NCBI GenBank assembly: GCA_902595115.1
Contig: CACJOS010000012.1
Coordinates: forward strand, 1-32,584
Direction: 5' to 3'
DNA: 32,584 nucleotides
Source: an uncultured Pelagibacteraceae bacterium
GTDB lineage: Bacteria > Pseudomonadota > Alphaproteobacteria > Pelagibacterales > Pelagibacteraceae
Below, piece by piece: positions 1-8,929 of this stretch. Below the pieces are notes generated by a model. It was not told the origin of the DNA. It did not search any database and saw only the letters and a list, made by a program, of their open reading frames with translations. Each line of letters starts with the position of its first letter. Positions within the stretch are counted from its first letter, which is position 1. The translations under genes and the position numbers were made by a program.

Positions 1-393
1 ATAAATAATGAAAATATAAAAAAGAAAATATTCGAAGTTAATAAAGATATTAAAGTATTTGAGAGTCATTATAAACCTATAAATTTAAATGAAATTGATA
101 TCTCTCAAAATTATGTTGTTTTTTCTGGCATTGGAAATCCTGAAAATTTCAAATTTACATTAAAACAAAACAATCTGAAAATTTTAAAATTTTTTTCTTT
201 TCCAGATCATTATGATTATAACAATTACGAAATAGATAATATTAAAAAATATGCAAATAAAAATAATTTGAAAATTATCACTACAGAAAAAGATTATCTT
301 AGAATTGATAAAGAATTAAGAAATGATATTAGTTATATTGAAATGGATTTAGAAATAATCGATGAAAATAAATTTCTACAATTAATTTCTTAA
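1..393 (+). CDS. lpxK: LpxK, tetraacyldisaccharide 4'-kinase, C-terminal part (5' end outside window)
   Basis: This is the last 130 residues of an ORF open from the window edge, read in frame 1 and ending in TAA. LpxK phosphorylates the 4' position of the lipid A disaccharide at the cytoplasmic face of the inner membrane. The fragment carries the hallmarks of the LpxK C-terminal domain: a FSGIGNPENF segment (about residues 42-51 of the fragment), a PDHYDY motif and a TTEKDYLRI motif near the end. The next gene starts 2 bases after the stop and encodes a lipid A acyltransferase, so the two are probably co-transcribed. The N-terminal P-loop kinase half cannot be seen. Confidence 0.88.
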   Translation: MNNENIKKKIFEVNKDIKVFESHYKPINLNEIDISQNYVVFSGIGNPENFKFTLKQNNLKILKFFSFPDHYDYNNYEIDNIKKYANKNNLKIITTEKDYLRIDKELRNDISYIEMDLEIIDENKFLQLIS

Positions 394-395
394 AA

Positions 396-1259
396 ATGAA
401 AACATTAAAATATTTAATAGAATTTTTATTCATTAAATTTTTCTTTTTAATATTTAAAATAATTGGTTACAAAAAAGCATCAAATTTAGGAGCGAGTATA
501 GGTTCAATCGTAGGTCCTCTATTTCGATCGAAAAATTTGGTAAAAAAAAATATTCAATACGCTTTTCCAAATTTGACGGATGATGATATGCAAAAATTTA
601 TAAAAAAAATGTGGACAAACTATGGAAGAATATTTTCGGAGTATATGTACATACAAAAGTTTAGAAGAAAAGAATTAGAAAAATACTTAAATATTAATGG
701 AATAAAGACTTTAGAAAAGATAAAAAAAGACGGAAAGCCAGTGATTTTTATATCAGGCCATTTTAATAATTTTGAATTAATGGCTATGCAATTAGAATTA
801 TATGGAATTCAATTAGCAGCTGTTTATAGACCCTTAAATAATTTTTTTCTAAATCGCACAATGGAAAATTTAAGAAAAAATTATATATGTAAAAATCAAA
901 TTAAAAAAGGATTGGGTGGTGTTAGGGAAATTATTAAAGCCTTTTCAAAAAATACCTCTGTGGCATTGATGATTGATCAAAGAGTTACGGAAGGGGAGAA
1001 ATCATTATTATTTAATAAAACTACCTTTACCACTACTATTCCTGCACAATTAGTAAAAAAATATAATTGTCCAATCGTCCCTATTTATATCCAAAGAAAA
1101 GACAACATTTATTTCGATATGACAATAGATGATCCAATTTATTTCAACGAAAAGGATGATATTAAATATATTACACTTCAATTAAATGCTTGGCTCGAAA
1201 AAAAAATCTTAATTAACCCAGAGCAGTGGATTTGGACACATAATAAATGGAAATTGTAA
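396..1259 (+). CDS. LpxL/HtrB-family lipid A acyltransferase
   Basis: The 287-residue protein belongs to the lysophospholipid acyltransferase superfamily that adds secondary acyl chains to lipid A at the inner membrane. A hydrophobic N-terminal segment (about residues 6-25) fits a membrane anchor. The catalytic HX4E motif is present as GHFNNFE (H122, E127). It is followed by YRPLNN and a MIDQR motif, both typical of LpxL/LpxM/MsbB proteins, and by the family C-terminal pattern around NPEQWIWTHNKWK. Length is close to the usual 290-310 residues. It starts 2 bases after lpxK. The family and lipid A context are clear; which secondary chain it transfers is not, so no gene symbol is given. Confidence 0.9.
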   Translation: MKTLKYLIEFLFIKFFFLIFKIIGYKKASNLGASIGSIVGPLFRSKNLVKKNIQYAFPNLTDDDMQKFIKKMWTNYGRIFSEYMYIQKFRRKELEKYLNINGIKTLEKIKKDGKPVIFISGHFNNFELMAMQLELYGIQLAAVYRPLNNFFLNRTMENLRKNYICKNQIKKGLGGVREIIKAFSKNTSVALMIDQRVTEGEKSLLFNKTTFTTTIPAQLVKKYNCPIVPIYIQRKDNIYFDMTIDDPIYFNEKDDIKYITLQLNAWLEKKILINPEQWIWTHNKWKL

Positions 1260-1274
1260 AAAGTTTAATTAATA

Positions 1275-1454
1275 TTATCTCTTTTTACTGGCTTCTATAT
1301 GTGAAAAATAAGCTTCCTGTAATTCAACATTCCAATAACTAAGTTTCTCAAGTTGTATTTTTTTTCCTGAAACAGCGCAAATAACATGATCTCCATTTTC
1401 AATTATTTCGAAATTATTTGGTAAATATTTTAATTTAGCTAATTTATTTTTCAT
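1275..1454 (-). CDS. DUF2093 family small protein
   Basis: A 59-residue ORF (ATG at 1454, TAA at 1275). The translation contains KYLPNNFEIIENGDHVICAV, then SGKKIQLEKLSYWNVELQEA and a C-terminal AYFSHIEAS. This matches the pattern I know for DUF2093, a small alphaproteobacterial family of unknown function: a conserved GDHV.CAV.G..I.L..L.YW....QEAY. The single Cys in the conserved core is kept. It is convergent with the lpxL-like gene (15 bases between stops) and divergent from purD, with only 22 bases between the two start codons. Function is unknown. Confidence 0.8.
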   Translation of the reverse strand: MKNKLAKLKYLPNNFEIIENGDHVICAVSGKKIQLEKLSYWNVELQEAYFSHIEASKKR

Positions 1455-1464
1455 TATTTAGTTG

Positions 1465-1470
1465 TATAAA
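1465..1470 (+). promoter_or_regulatory. Candidate -10 element for purD (possible leaderless start)
   Basis: The sequence TATAAA lies 6 bases before the preferred purD ATG at 1477. No Shine-Dalgarno-like sequence precedes that ATG. If this box is used, transcription would begin at or next to the start codon, giving a leaderless mRNA. There is no convincing -35 box. A+T-rich DNA produces TATAAA by chance, so this is a weak call. Confidence 0.3.
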
Positions 1471-1476
1471 ATATAT

Positions 1477-2742
1477 ATGAACATTGGTATTATTGGAAGT
1501 GGTGGTAGAGAACATTCGTTATGCTTTAAGCTAAAAGAATCAAAAATCGTAGACAAAATTTATTGCTTCCCGGGTAATGCCGGAACTGAAAAAATAGCTC
1601 AAAATGTTAATATTGAAACTAAAAATTTTGAAGAGATAAAAAAAGAATGTCTAAAAAAAAATATTGAGTTATTAGTAGTTGGTCCAGAACAGCCTTTGGT
1701 CGATGGGATTGTAGAATATTTTAATGATACAAAAATAAAAGTTTTTGGTCCTAATAAAATTAGTGCACAATTAGAAGGTTCAAAAACATTTACAAAAAAA
1801 TTGTGTAAAAAATTCAATATACCAACATCTAATTTTGAAATTTTCAAAGATGAAAAATCTGCTTTAAATTATCTTTCAAATAAAAAATATCCTTTAGTAA
1901 TTAAAGCTGATGGATTGGCTGCAGGAAAAGGGGTTTATATTTCTAAAAATGAAAATGAAGGTAAGAATGCAATTAAAGAAATATTTGGTGGGCGTTTTGG
2001 TAAAGCTGATTGCGTTCTAGTAGAAGAGTTTTTATTAGGAGAGGAGATGAGTTACTTCATTGTATCTGATGGAATAAATTATAAATTTTTTCAAACAGCG
2101 CAAGACCACAAAAGAGTTGGGGAAAATGATACTGGAAAAAATACTGGAGGTATGGGAGCCTACTCACCATCAAGACTTTATAACTTTGAATTAGATAAAA
2201 AAATTAATGAAAAAATAATTAAGCCTACTTTAGAAGGAATTAAAGAGCTTGGATCAAATTATTGTGGTTTTTTGTATGTTGGATTAATGATTGTTGATAA
2301 TGAACCCTATCTAATTGAGTTTAATGTAAGAATGGGTGATCCAGAATGCCAGACAATATTACCTTTGTTAGATACAGATCTTGGGGAAATTATTCTAGCT
2401 TGTTGTGAAAAAAAATTATTAAATTTAGAAATAAAATGGAAAAACAAGAAAAGTATATGCATTGTCTTGTGTTCTAATGGATATCCAGACAAATATGAAA
2501 AAAATGCTAACATTGATCAAATAAGAAATATTATATTAGATAATGATGAATATATTTTTCATGCTGGGACAAAAATAGAGGGAAACATATATTTAGCCAC
2601 CGGTGGAAGAGTATTGAATATTGTTGCTATAACTGACGAATTTTCTAATTCTAAAGATAAAACTATTAAAATTTTAGAAACACTAAATTGGGAAAAAGGT
2701 TTTTATAGAAAAGATATTGGTTATAAAGTTATTGGCGTATGA
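1477..2742 (+). CDS. purD: Phosphoribosylamine-glycine ligase (GARS)
   Basis: PurD ligates glycine to 5-phosphoribosylamine using ATP, the second step of de novo purine synthesis in the cytoplasm. The ATG at 1477 gives 421 residues beginning MNIGIIGSGGREHSL, the canonical PurD N-terminus. An upstream in-frame TTG (1462) would add five residues and is less likely. ATP-grasp motifs are visible: KADGLAAGKGV, the DHKR and NTGGMGAYSP block, and FNVRMGDPECQ. Length is close to the roughly 430 residues usual for the family. Its stop overlaps the rsmD start as ATGA (2739-2742), which suggests translational coupling. Confidence 0.96.
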   Translation: MNIGIIGSGGREHSLCFKLKESKIVDKIYCFPGNAGTEKIAQNVNIETKNFEEIKKECLKKNIELLVVGPEQPLVDGIVEYFNDTKIKVFGPNKISAQLEGSKTFTKKLCKKFNIPTSNFEIFKDEKSALNYLSNKKYPLVIKADGLAAGKGVYISKNENEGKNAIKEIFGGRFGKADCVLVEEFLLGEEMSYFIVSDGINYKFFQTAQDHKRVGENDTGKNTGGMGAYSPSRLYNFELDKKINEKIIKPTLEGIKELGSNYCGFLYVGLMIVDNEPYLIEFNVRMGDPECQTILPLLDTDLGEIILACCEKKLLNLEIKWKNKKSICIVLCSNGYPDKYEKNANIDQIRNIILDNDEYIFHAGTKIEGNIYLATGGRVLNIVAITDEFSNSKDKTIKILETLNWEKGFYRKDIGYKVIGV

Positions 2743-3302
2743 GAATTATTGGTGGTATCTATAAAAATAAGAAGATCTCTTTGCCAACTGATAAATTTAC
2801 TAGACCCTTAAAAGACATGGTCAGAGAGTCGATATTTAATATTATTGAACATTCAAACCTAATTAAAAAAAAAATTTTAAATTCTAAAGTATTAGATTTA
2901 TATTCTGGATCTGGATCATTTGGTATAGAGTGTCTATCAAGAGGTGCGTCAAAAGTATATTTTTGCGAAAATTACTCTCCAGCTTTCAAAGTATTAAAAA
3001 AAAATTTGTTAAATCTTAATTGTCTCAGTAAATCTAATATTTTTGATACAAGTGTTACAGACCTCATAAACCAAATTGAAAGTTCACAAAATAATTTTGA
3101 CTTTATTTTTTTGGACCCACCTTACAAGGAACAAAAAATAAATATTTTGCTGGAGATTATAATTGAAAGAAAAATTTTAAATAAAAATGGATTACTAATA
3201 TTACATCGTAATAAAAAAACTGACGATATATTTCCAGAAAAATTAAAGATTTTATCAGAGAGGATATATGGATTATCTAAAATCTACTTTATAAAACTCT
3301 AA
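2739..3302 (+). CDS. rsmD: 16S rRNA (guanine(966)-N2)-methyltransferase RsmD
   Basis: The 187-residue protein is an SAM-dependent methyltransferase for G966 of 16S rRNA. It has the RsmD-specific start RIIGGIYKNKKI, the TRPLKDMVRESIFNII segment (residues 21-36), the SAM-binding loop LDLYSGSGSFGIECLSRGA (52-70) and the catalytic DPPY tetrad (126-129). Length is normal. It overlaps purD by 4 bases at its start and the convergent pgi by 4 bases at its end (shared CTAA, 3299-3302). Confidence 0.93.
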   Translation: MRIIGGIYKNKKISLPTDKFTRPLKDMVRESIFNIIEHSNLIKKKILNSKVLDLYSGSGSFGIECLSRGASKVYFCENYSPAFKVLKKNLLNLNCLSKSNIFDTSVTDLINQIESSQNNFDFIFLDPPYKEQKINILLEIIIERKILNKNGLLILHRNKKTDDIFPEKLKILSERIYGLSKIYFIKL

Positions 3303-4461
3303 TTTTTTAAAATTCTGTTCGTCTCTACTTTTATCAGCTCTACTGATGGTTGGTCAAAGGGATTAACTTTTGTCATCTCCCCTAATAAAATTGTTTCCAA
3401 CATAAAAAAAGTGAATAATTCTCCTAATGCTTGTTCAGAGCGCCTTAAAACATTAAAACTTCTAAACGGTATATTTCTTTTTTTAAAAACATTCTCTGTA
3501 GCAATCTTTTGTGCATACTTTATCTGATAAAGGTTTTTATTTTTTAAGTGTTTAAAATTTGATAATAATTTTGAGTTATTAATTTTTTTTTTATCGTGGT
3601 CAACAACATTAAAAAAGGTAAAAAAAGAATTTTTTGGACCGTCAAGATATAGTTGCATCATGCTATGATTATCTCTTGGCATATTCGAAACTACTGGCAA
3701 AATTCCTTTGGAATTTTTTCCTAAACTTTCTGCAACTAGCTGTTGATACCACTCAAATAATTCTTTAGAGAGCTCATCGTAATTTAATATAATAGAATTA
3801 TACTTCTTTTTTTTATAAAGTACGATGTCGACACTACACTATCAATTAAAGACTTTATAAAAAATTTATTTTTAACAAGATAATTTAAATTCTTAAAGTT
3901 TTTTGGTTTTAATCCCATAAAAATTGCAGGTAACATACCAACCTCTGATAAAACAGAATATCTTCCTCCAATATAATTTTTATGATTAATTATTAAACAA
4001 TTAAGTTTATTTGCCAAATTTTTAATATAATTATTTGTGTTTTCACAAATAAAAATATTTTTATTTTTTTGTTTAAGTGATGAATAATTTGCAATAGTCT
4101 CTAGGGTATTTCCTGATTTAGAAATAATTATATTAACAGTCTGGTCTTTATTTTTTTGATTATTATTTCTAGAATTTAAGTTATCTAAAAAGTTAAATTT
4201 TTTTTTAATTTTAGGTTTCATAAAATTATATATAGCTTTAGCGCCCAATGAAGATCCACCCATACCAATCAAATTAAAATTGGTATATTTTTTGAATTTA
4301 TTCACACTGTTATTATTGAAATCAAAACGATAATTTTCAGAAAAACTGTTTATTAATCTGCTTTTTTTATAAAAATTTAATTTTTTTGAAACTTGTAATG
4401 CGATTTTTTTTTTATTTTTTGTAATACCGAAGCCTTTTAGTCTTATATTTTTGGTAAGCAT
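3299..4461 (-). pseudogene. pgi: Glucose-6-phosphate isomerase, frameshifted as written
   Basis: Pgi interconverts glucose-6-phosphate and fructose-6-phosphate. Two adjacent minus-strand frames encode one protein. The first (ATG at 4461) carries GMGGSSLGAK (66-75), SKSGNTLET (114-122) and signature 1, GGRYSVLSEVG (165-175). It ends at 3784 after IKKRSIILLY. The second frame continues YNSIILNYDELSKELFEWYQ and runs through LPVVSNMPRDNHSM to signature 2, NPFDQPSVELIKVE. The break lies in a run of eight A on the coding strand (T8 at 3807-3814). Nine A would give one 387-residue protein. That is shorter than the usual 440-550 residues, mainly at the N-terminus. Its ATG overlaps the preceding lipoprotein stop (TAATG). 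The break could be a sequencing error, a real mutation, or a site rescued by polymerase slippage. Confidence 0.88.
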
Positions 4462-4775
4462 TAATTCTTTTTAATTTGCTTTAATACGAAATCTTCAGCT
4501 GATTGATCAGAACTTTGGGTTTTATTTGTTGAACTTTCTTTTTTAATAAGATTCTCGATGTCTTCATTTATTTTTTCAGTCTTATCAATAATATTCACTT
4601 TTTTTGCTGGTTCTGGAAGAGCGCCAAATTCTGGAGGCATCTCTAATGGGTTTTTTTTTTCAATTAAAAACTCATCACTATTATTATTTTTATTTCCTGC
4701 TAGCCCATCTTGCAACGTTTGACATGCGTTAAGAAAAAATAATATAAAAGTTAAATAGACAAATTTATTTTTCAT
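4461..4775 (-). CDS. Small lipoprotein, DUF3035/BamF-like
   Basis: A 104-residue protein with a signal peptide and lipobox LNAC (Cys18), so probably lipidated and membrane-anchored. After the Cys come a polar linker, the motif NPLEMPPEFGALPEP and a low-complexity Lys/Glu/Ser tail. The pattern NPL.(L/M)PP(D/E)F..LPEP is what I know from DUF3035, an alphaproteobacterial family that includes the BamF accessory subunit of the outer-membrane beta-barrel assembly complex. In Alphaproteobacteria it often follows lspA, as here (11-base overlap). The BamF role is inference from family and context. Confidence 0.72.
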   Translation of the reverse strand: MKNKFVYLTFILFFLNACQTLQDGLAGNKNNNSDEFLIEKKNPLEMPPEFGALPEPAKKVNIIDKTEKINEDIENLIKKESSTNKTQSSDQSAEDFVLKQIKKN

Positions 4776-5265
4776 TTAAATTTTCCTTTTTATTGAATAA
4801 TAATTCAACAAAAATAAGGCATACAATTCCAATTGTAATAAATATATCAGCAACATTAAAAATAAACCAATGAAAATCGTTGTAATTTATATCTATAAAA
4901 TCAGGGACCGCTGAATAGTAAATTCTATCAAAAAGATTACCAAGAGAACCTCCTAAAATAATAAAAAAAAGATATCCTTTAAAATCGTTAGATTTTATTC
5001 CTAAATATAAAATGACTATATTTACTAGCAGAATTATTAGAGTGATAAAATTATATGCAAATTGCTTTTCAAAAGATAATAATCCAAAACCTATTCCAGT
5101 ATTCCAAACTAAAATTATATTTATAAATTGATTAATATAAATATCTACTTTGCCATAAGTTTCAGCAATATTTATTACATACATCTTTGAAATTCTATCT
5201 AAAGTAAAAATTAATAATGTAATTAAAAAATAAAAAAAAATCTTTTTATTTAAAAATTTTGTCAT
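4765..5265 (-). CDS. lspA: Lipoprotein signal peptidase (signal peptidase II)
   Basis: LspA cleaves the signal peptide of diacylglyceryl-modified prolipoproteins in the inner membrane. The 166-residue protein has four hydrophobic segments (about 9-26, 70-90, 97-114 and 135-157). Conserved boxes are VWNTGIGFGLL (53-63), GGSLGNLFDRI (105-115), and the two catalytic aspartates in VPDFID (D122) and FNVADIF (D140). The usual N.G.AF box reads NTGIGF, a mild variation. The ATG overlaps the ileS stop by 4 bases, and the next gene encodes a likely substrate lipoprotein. Confidence 0.95.
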   Translation of the reverse strand: MTKFLNKKIFFYFLITLLIFTLDRISKMYVINIAETYGKVDIYINQFINIILVWNTGIGFGLLSFEKQFAYNFITLIILLVNIVILYLGIKSNDFKGYLFFIILGGSLGNLFDRIYYSAVPDFIDINYNDFHWFIFNVADIFITIGIVCLIFVELLFNKKENLNEK

Positions 5266-8000
5266 TTAAAGCTGCATGTCGGGTGTCTTTCACACTCTGT
5301 TTCTCTAATTTTCCAACAAATAGAACATTTTTTTCCGTTTGCTTTTAAAGTTTTTACTTCTATTTCATCTTTCACATTTTCATCCAAAATAATATTTGCA
5401 AGTGAAGTTATACATATTTCTGAAAAATCATATTTTTTTGCGAGATCATAAAGCTTCTTACTCAATCTGATATCAATTGCGGTTTCTAAGCTAGATCCTA
5501 TTGTTTTGGCTGCTCTTTTTTCTTCAATACTAATATTTGCAACATCTCTTATTTTGTTTATTTTTTCCCAGTTGCTATTAAGCTCCTCATTTTTCCAAGA
5601 TTTTGGAAATTCCGGAAACTTTTTTAAATGTATGCTGCTTTTTTCGTTCTTATTTAAAAGGCTAAAGATTTCCTCTGTCGTAAAAGATAAAATTGGTGCA
5701 AACCATTTTAATAAGGCGTCCAATATTGTATTTAATATTAAAATACAACTTTGTCTCTTATCTGAATTTTTTTTATCGCAATATAAAGTGTCTTTTCTAA
5801 TATCAAAATAAAATGAAGAAAGATCTACAGTACAAAAGTTTAATAATTCTTTATATAAAACATGAAAATTATATTCTTTAAAGTTTGAATTAAATTTTTC
5901 ATTTAATATATACAATTTGTGTAACATCAGCTTTTCAAGTTCAGGGAGTTTAGTTAAGTTAATTTTGCTATATTCTTGTTCAGAATAGTTGTCATTTATG
6001 TTTCCCATTAAATATCTAAATGTATTTCTAATCTTTCTGTATGCCTCAGCATGTTGCTCTAAAATTGAGTAGTCTATCCTTAAATCTTCAGAATAATCGG
6101 ATGCAGTCACCCAAATTCTAAGGATATCCGCTCCATATTTTTTTAGAATATCTTCAGGAAATATCTGGTTTCCTAAAGACTTTGACATTTTCAAACCCTT
6201 ACCATCCATCACAAATCCGTGAGATAAAATACTTTCGAATGGAGCTCTACCTCTTGTTCCACAAGATTCTAATAATGAGGAGTGAAACCATCCTCTATGT
6301 TGATCAGATCCTTCTAGATACATAGATGCAGGCCATTTTAAATCTTCTCTTTTTTCTAGAACAAATGAATGTGTAGATCCACTATCAAACCAAACCTCAA
6401 CAATATCTTTTAGTTTAACATAATCTTTAGCTTTATATTTATCTCCTAAAAATTTTTGAGGATCATCTGAAAACCAGCAATCTGATCCTTCTTTTTCATA
6501 AATAGCTGCAATATTTTCAAACACGTCTTCATCTACTAAAACTTTTCCATCTGTTTTAGAAATAAATATAGGCAGTGGAACACCCCAAACTCTTTGTCTA
6601 GAAACACACCAATCTGGTCTTGTTTCGATCATTGATCTCAATCTTTCTTTCCCTTTTGCAGGATAAAATTCTGTATCATCAATAGCTTTTAAAGCTTTAT
6701 CTCTTAATTTGTGGCTTTCCATAGAAATAAACCATTGAGGTGTGGCTCTGTGGACTAAAGGAGCTTTGGATCTCCAGGAATGAGGATATGAGTGGTTTAG
6801 TTTTCCATTCGCTAATAAATTTTTTTCATTTTTAAGCTTCTCAATAACTATTGGGTTTGCTTTAAAAATATGAATGCCTTCAAAATTTAAAACATGTTTT
6901 GTATATTTTCCATCATCATCAACTGTTTCCACAGCTTTAATATTATTATTTAAACATAAATTAAAATCATCTGGTCCATGGCTGGGAGCGCAATGTACTA
7001 TTCCTGAGCCTTGTTCTGTCGTAACAAACCTTGCCTCAAGCATCGGTATATCATAATTATATCCTAAATTCTTAAATGGATGGGAGCAAACTACTCCATC
7101 AAAATCGGATCCATTAATTTCACTTATAATTTTGTAGTCGTTAATTTTGCAATCCTCAACGACACTTTTTAAAAGATCTTTTGCAACTATAATTTTTCTA
7201 TTGTTAAAATCACCTTTGTCATTAACTTGTATTACAATATATTTTAAAGATTTGTTATAAGCCAAAGCTTTATTTGCTGGTATTGTCCATGGTGTGGTTG
7301 TCCAGATGATTACCTCAGCATCTAAAAGATTTTTTAATTTTGATTTTTGAATAGGAAATGACACATAAATCGTGTCTGATGTATGATCCATATATTCAAC
7401 CTCTGCGTCCGCAAGAGCAGTTTTTTCTACAGTGGACCACAAAACTGGCTTGTAGCCTCTATATAAACTTCCTTCCTTTAAAAATTTACCTAATTCTCTT
7501 ACTATTTGAGCCTCAGCATCGTAACTCATTGTAGAATAGTAATTTTCCCAATCTCCAACAACTCCAAGCCTTTTAAACTGTTCTTTATGAACTTTAATCC
7601 ATTTATTAGCAAACTCTCTGCACTCTTTTCTAAATTCAACGACTGGTATGTCATTTTTATTTTTTTTATTTTTTTTATATTGTTCCTCTATTTTCCATTC
7701 AATCGGTAACCCATGACAATCCCATCCTGGAACATATACTGAGTCTTTACCATTCATTTGATGGAATTTTGTAATTATATCTTTAAGAATTTTATTAAAA
7801 GCTGTTCCCATATGAATATTACCATTTGCATAAGGAGGTCCATCGTGAAGAACAAACTTTTCTTTGCCTTTATTATTTTCTCTTAATAGATTGTAAAGGT
7901 CAATTTTATTCCAATGTTCAACGATCTTAGGTTCTTTCAATGGAAGATTTGCTTTCATTGAAAAAGCTGTTTTTGGAAGGTTAATTTGATCTTTGCTCAT
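5262..8000 (-). CDS. ileS: Isoleucyl-tRNA synthetase
   Basis: This 912-residue class I aminoacyl-tRNA synthetase charges tRNA-Ile in the cytoplasm. Seen in order: the PPYANG and HIGH-type signature, here HMGT (63-66); the CP1 editing domain including TTTPWTIPANKALAYN; the WFDSGSTHSF and DQHRGWF motifs; KMSKS at about residue 605 (LKMSKSLGNQ); an anticodon-binding helical domain; and a C-terminal CxxC zinc-type motif CSICWKIRETECERHPTC. Length fits the bacterial 900-940 residue type. Start and stop overlap ribF and lspA by 4 bases each (ATGA), indicating translational coupling. The fourth residue of HIGH is Thr rather than His; substitutions there occur in class I enzymes and no other defect is seen. 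Confidence 0.97.
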   Translation of the reverse strand: MSKDQINLPKTAFSMKANLPLKEPKIVEHWNKIDLYNLLRENNKGKEKFVLHDGPPYANGNIHMGTAFNKILKDIITKFHQMNGKDSVYVPGWDCHGLPIEWKIEEQYKKNKKNKNDIPVVEFRKECREFANKWIKVHKEQFKRLGVVGDWENYYSTMSYDAEAQIVRELGKFLKEGSLYRGYKPVLWSTVEKTALADAEVEYMDHTSDTIYVSFPIQKSKLKNLLDAEVIIWTTTPWTIPANKALAYNKSLKYIVIQVNDKGDFNNRKIIVAKDLLKSVVEDCKINDYKIISEINGSDFDGVVCSHPFKNLGYNYDIPMLEARFVTTEQGSGIVHCAPSHGPDDFNLCLNNNIKAVETVDDDGKYTKHVLNFEGIHIFKANPIVIEKLKNEKNLLANGKLNHSYPHSWRSKAPLVHRATPQWFISMESHKLRDKALKAIDDTEFYPAKGKERLRSMIETRPDWCVSRQRVWGVPLPIFISKTDGKVLVDEDVFENIAAIYEKEGSDCWFSDDPQKFLGDKYKAKDYVKLKDIVEVWFDSGSTHSFVLEKREDLKWPASMYLEGSDQHRGWFHSSLLESCGTRGRAPFESILSHGFVMDGKGLKMSKSLGNQIFPEDILKKYGADILRIWVTASDYSEDLRIDYSILEQHAEAYRKIRNTFRYLMGNINDNYSEQEYSKINLTKLPELEKLMLHKLYILNEKFNSNFKEYNFHVLYKELLNFCTVDLSSFYFDIRKDTLYCDKKNSDKRQSCILILNTILDALLKWFAPILSFTTEEIFSLLNKNEKSSIHLKKFPEFPKSWKNEELNSNWEKINKIRDVANISIEEKRAAKTIGSSLETAIDIRLSKKLYDLAKKYDFSEICITSLANIILDENVKDEIEVKTLKANGKKCSICWKIRETECERHPTCSFK

Positions 8001-8929
8001 TTTAATTTTTTAGCTGTTTTTACATCTTTTTTTATTTGTTTTTTTAACTCTTCTATACCATTAAATTTTTTTTCACCTCTTATAAATCTTAAAAACTCAA
8101 CAGTAAGCATTTTATTATAAAGATTTTTTTTAAAATTAAAAATATTTACCTCGAGAAGAATTTTATTTTGGTTAAATGTAGGTCTATAACCTAAGTTTGC
8201 AATACCACTCAGTTTTTTTTTTGTTTTATTGATTAATATTTTGACTGCGTAAACTCCTGGTTTGGCTATCACATAATTACCAATATCTATATTACAAGTT
8301 GGGAACCCGATAGTTTTGCCCAATCTTCTTCCAAATTGTACAATTCCCTGAATGGACCAATTTCTATCTAGGTATTTATTAGCAGTAGAAATTTGTCCTG
8401 TTTCTAAAAGTTTCCGTATTGATGTTGAGGATATAATCTTTTTCTGTTTTTTTAAGGGTGATGGATTTATTATTTTATAATTAAATTTTTTTTCATAAAA
8501 TTTTAATAATTTTACATCTCCCTCTCGTTTGTTTCCAAATCTAAAATTATTACTAACGAAAATTAATTTTGCAGATAACTTTTTGTACAGAAATTTTTCA
8601 ATAAATTGGTTACATTTTATCTTCGAAAATTTTAAATCAAATTTTTTATTGATAACAAAATCAACATTAAATTTTTTTAAAATTTCCAACTTTTGGTTTA
8701 AATTAGATATTCTGTAATTTTTAATTTTTTTAAAAAAAAACATCTTGGGGATTGGATCAAATGTTACTACCCCAATTTTGTATTTTTTTCTTTTTTTTAA
8801 AATTGAAGCTTTTTTAAATAATTTTTGATGTCCTAAATGAACCCCATCAAAATTACCAATTAATATAATTGAGTTTTTATGTTTTTTTTGAATATCGAAA
8901 TTTTTGTAATATTTAATTTTATTTACCAT
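7997..8929 (-). CDS. ribF: Bifunctional riboflavin kinase / FAD synthetase
   Basis: RibF converts riboflavin to FMN and then FAD. The 310-residue protein has the N-terminal nucleotidyltransferase motif GNFDGVHLGH (25-34), the TFDPIPK segment, and ISSTSIRKLL at the end of that domain. The C-terminal riboflavin kinase domain carries GRRLGKTIGFPTCNI (about 200-214) and the conserved pattern GVYAV...ANLGYRPTF. Length is normal. It overlaps the HAD gene upstream by 7 bases and ileS downstream by 4. The ribF-ileS-lspA order is common in proteobacteria and supports the call. Confidence 0.95.
   Translation of the reverse strand: MVNKIKYYKNFDIQKKHKNSIILIGNFDGVHLGHQKLFKKASILKKRKKYKIGVVTFDPIPKMFFFKKIKNYRISNLNQKLEILKKFNVDFVINKKFDLKFSKIKCNQFIEKFLYKKLSAKLIFVSNNFRFGNKREGDVKLLKFYEKKFNYKIINPSPLKKQKKIISSTSIRKLLETGQISTANKYLDRNWSIQGIVQFGRRLGKTIGFPTCNIDIGNYVIAKPGVYAVKILINKTKKKLSGIANLGYRPTFNQNKILLEVNIFNFKKNLYNKMLTVEFLRFIRGEKKFNGIEELKKQIKKDVKTAKKLK

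Noticed and set aside
1462..1476. TTG start for purD five codons upstream
   Set aside because: The ATG at 1477 gives the canonical PurD N-terminus, and the TTG has no ribosome binding site.
5506..7709. Several plus-strand ORFs of 60-101 codons inside ileS
   Set aside because: They lie opposite conserved synthetase domains and their translations show only the expected antisense composition.
5262..8000. Defective ileS because HIGH reads HMGT
   Set aside because: Substitution at the last position occurs in class I synthetases, and KMSKS and all other domains are intact; an essential gene is unlikely to be broken.
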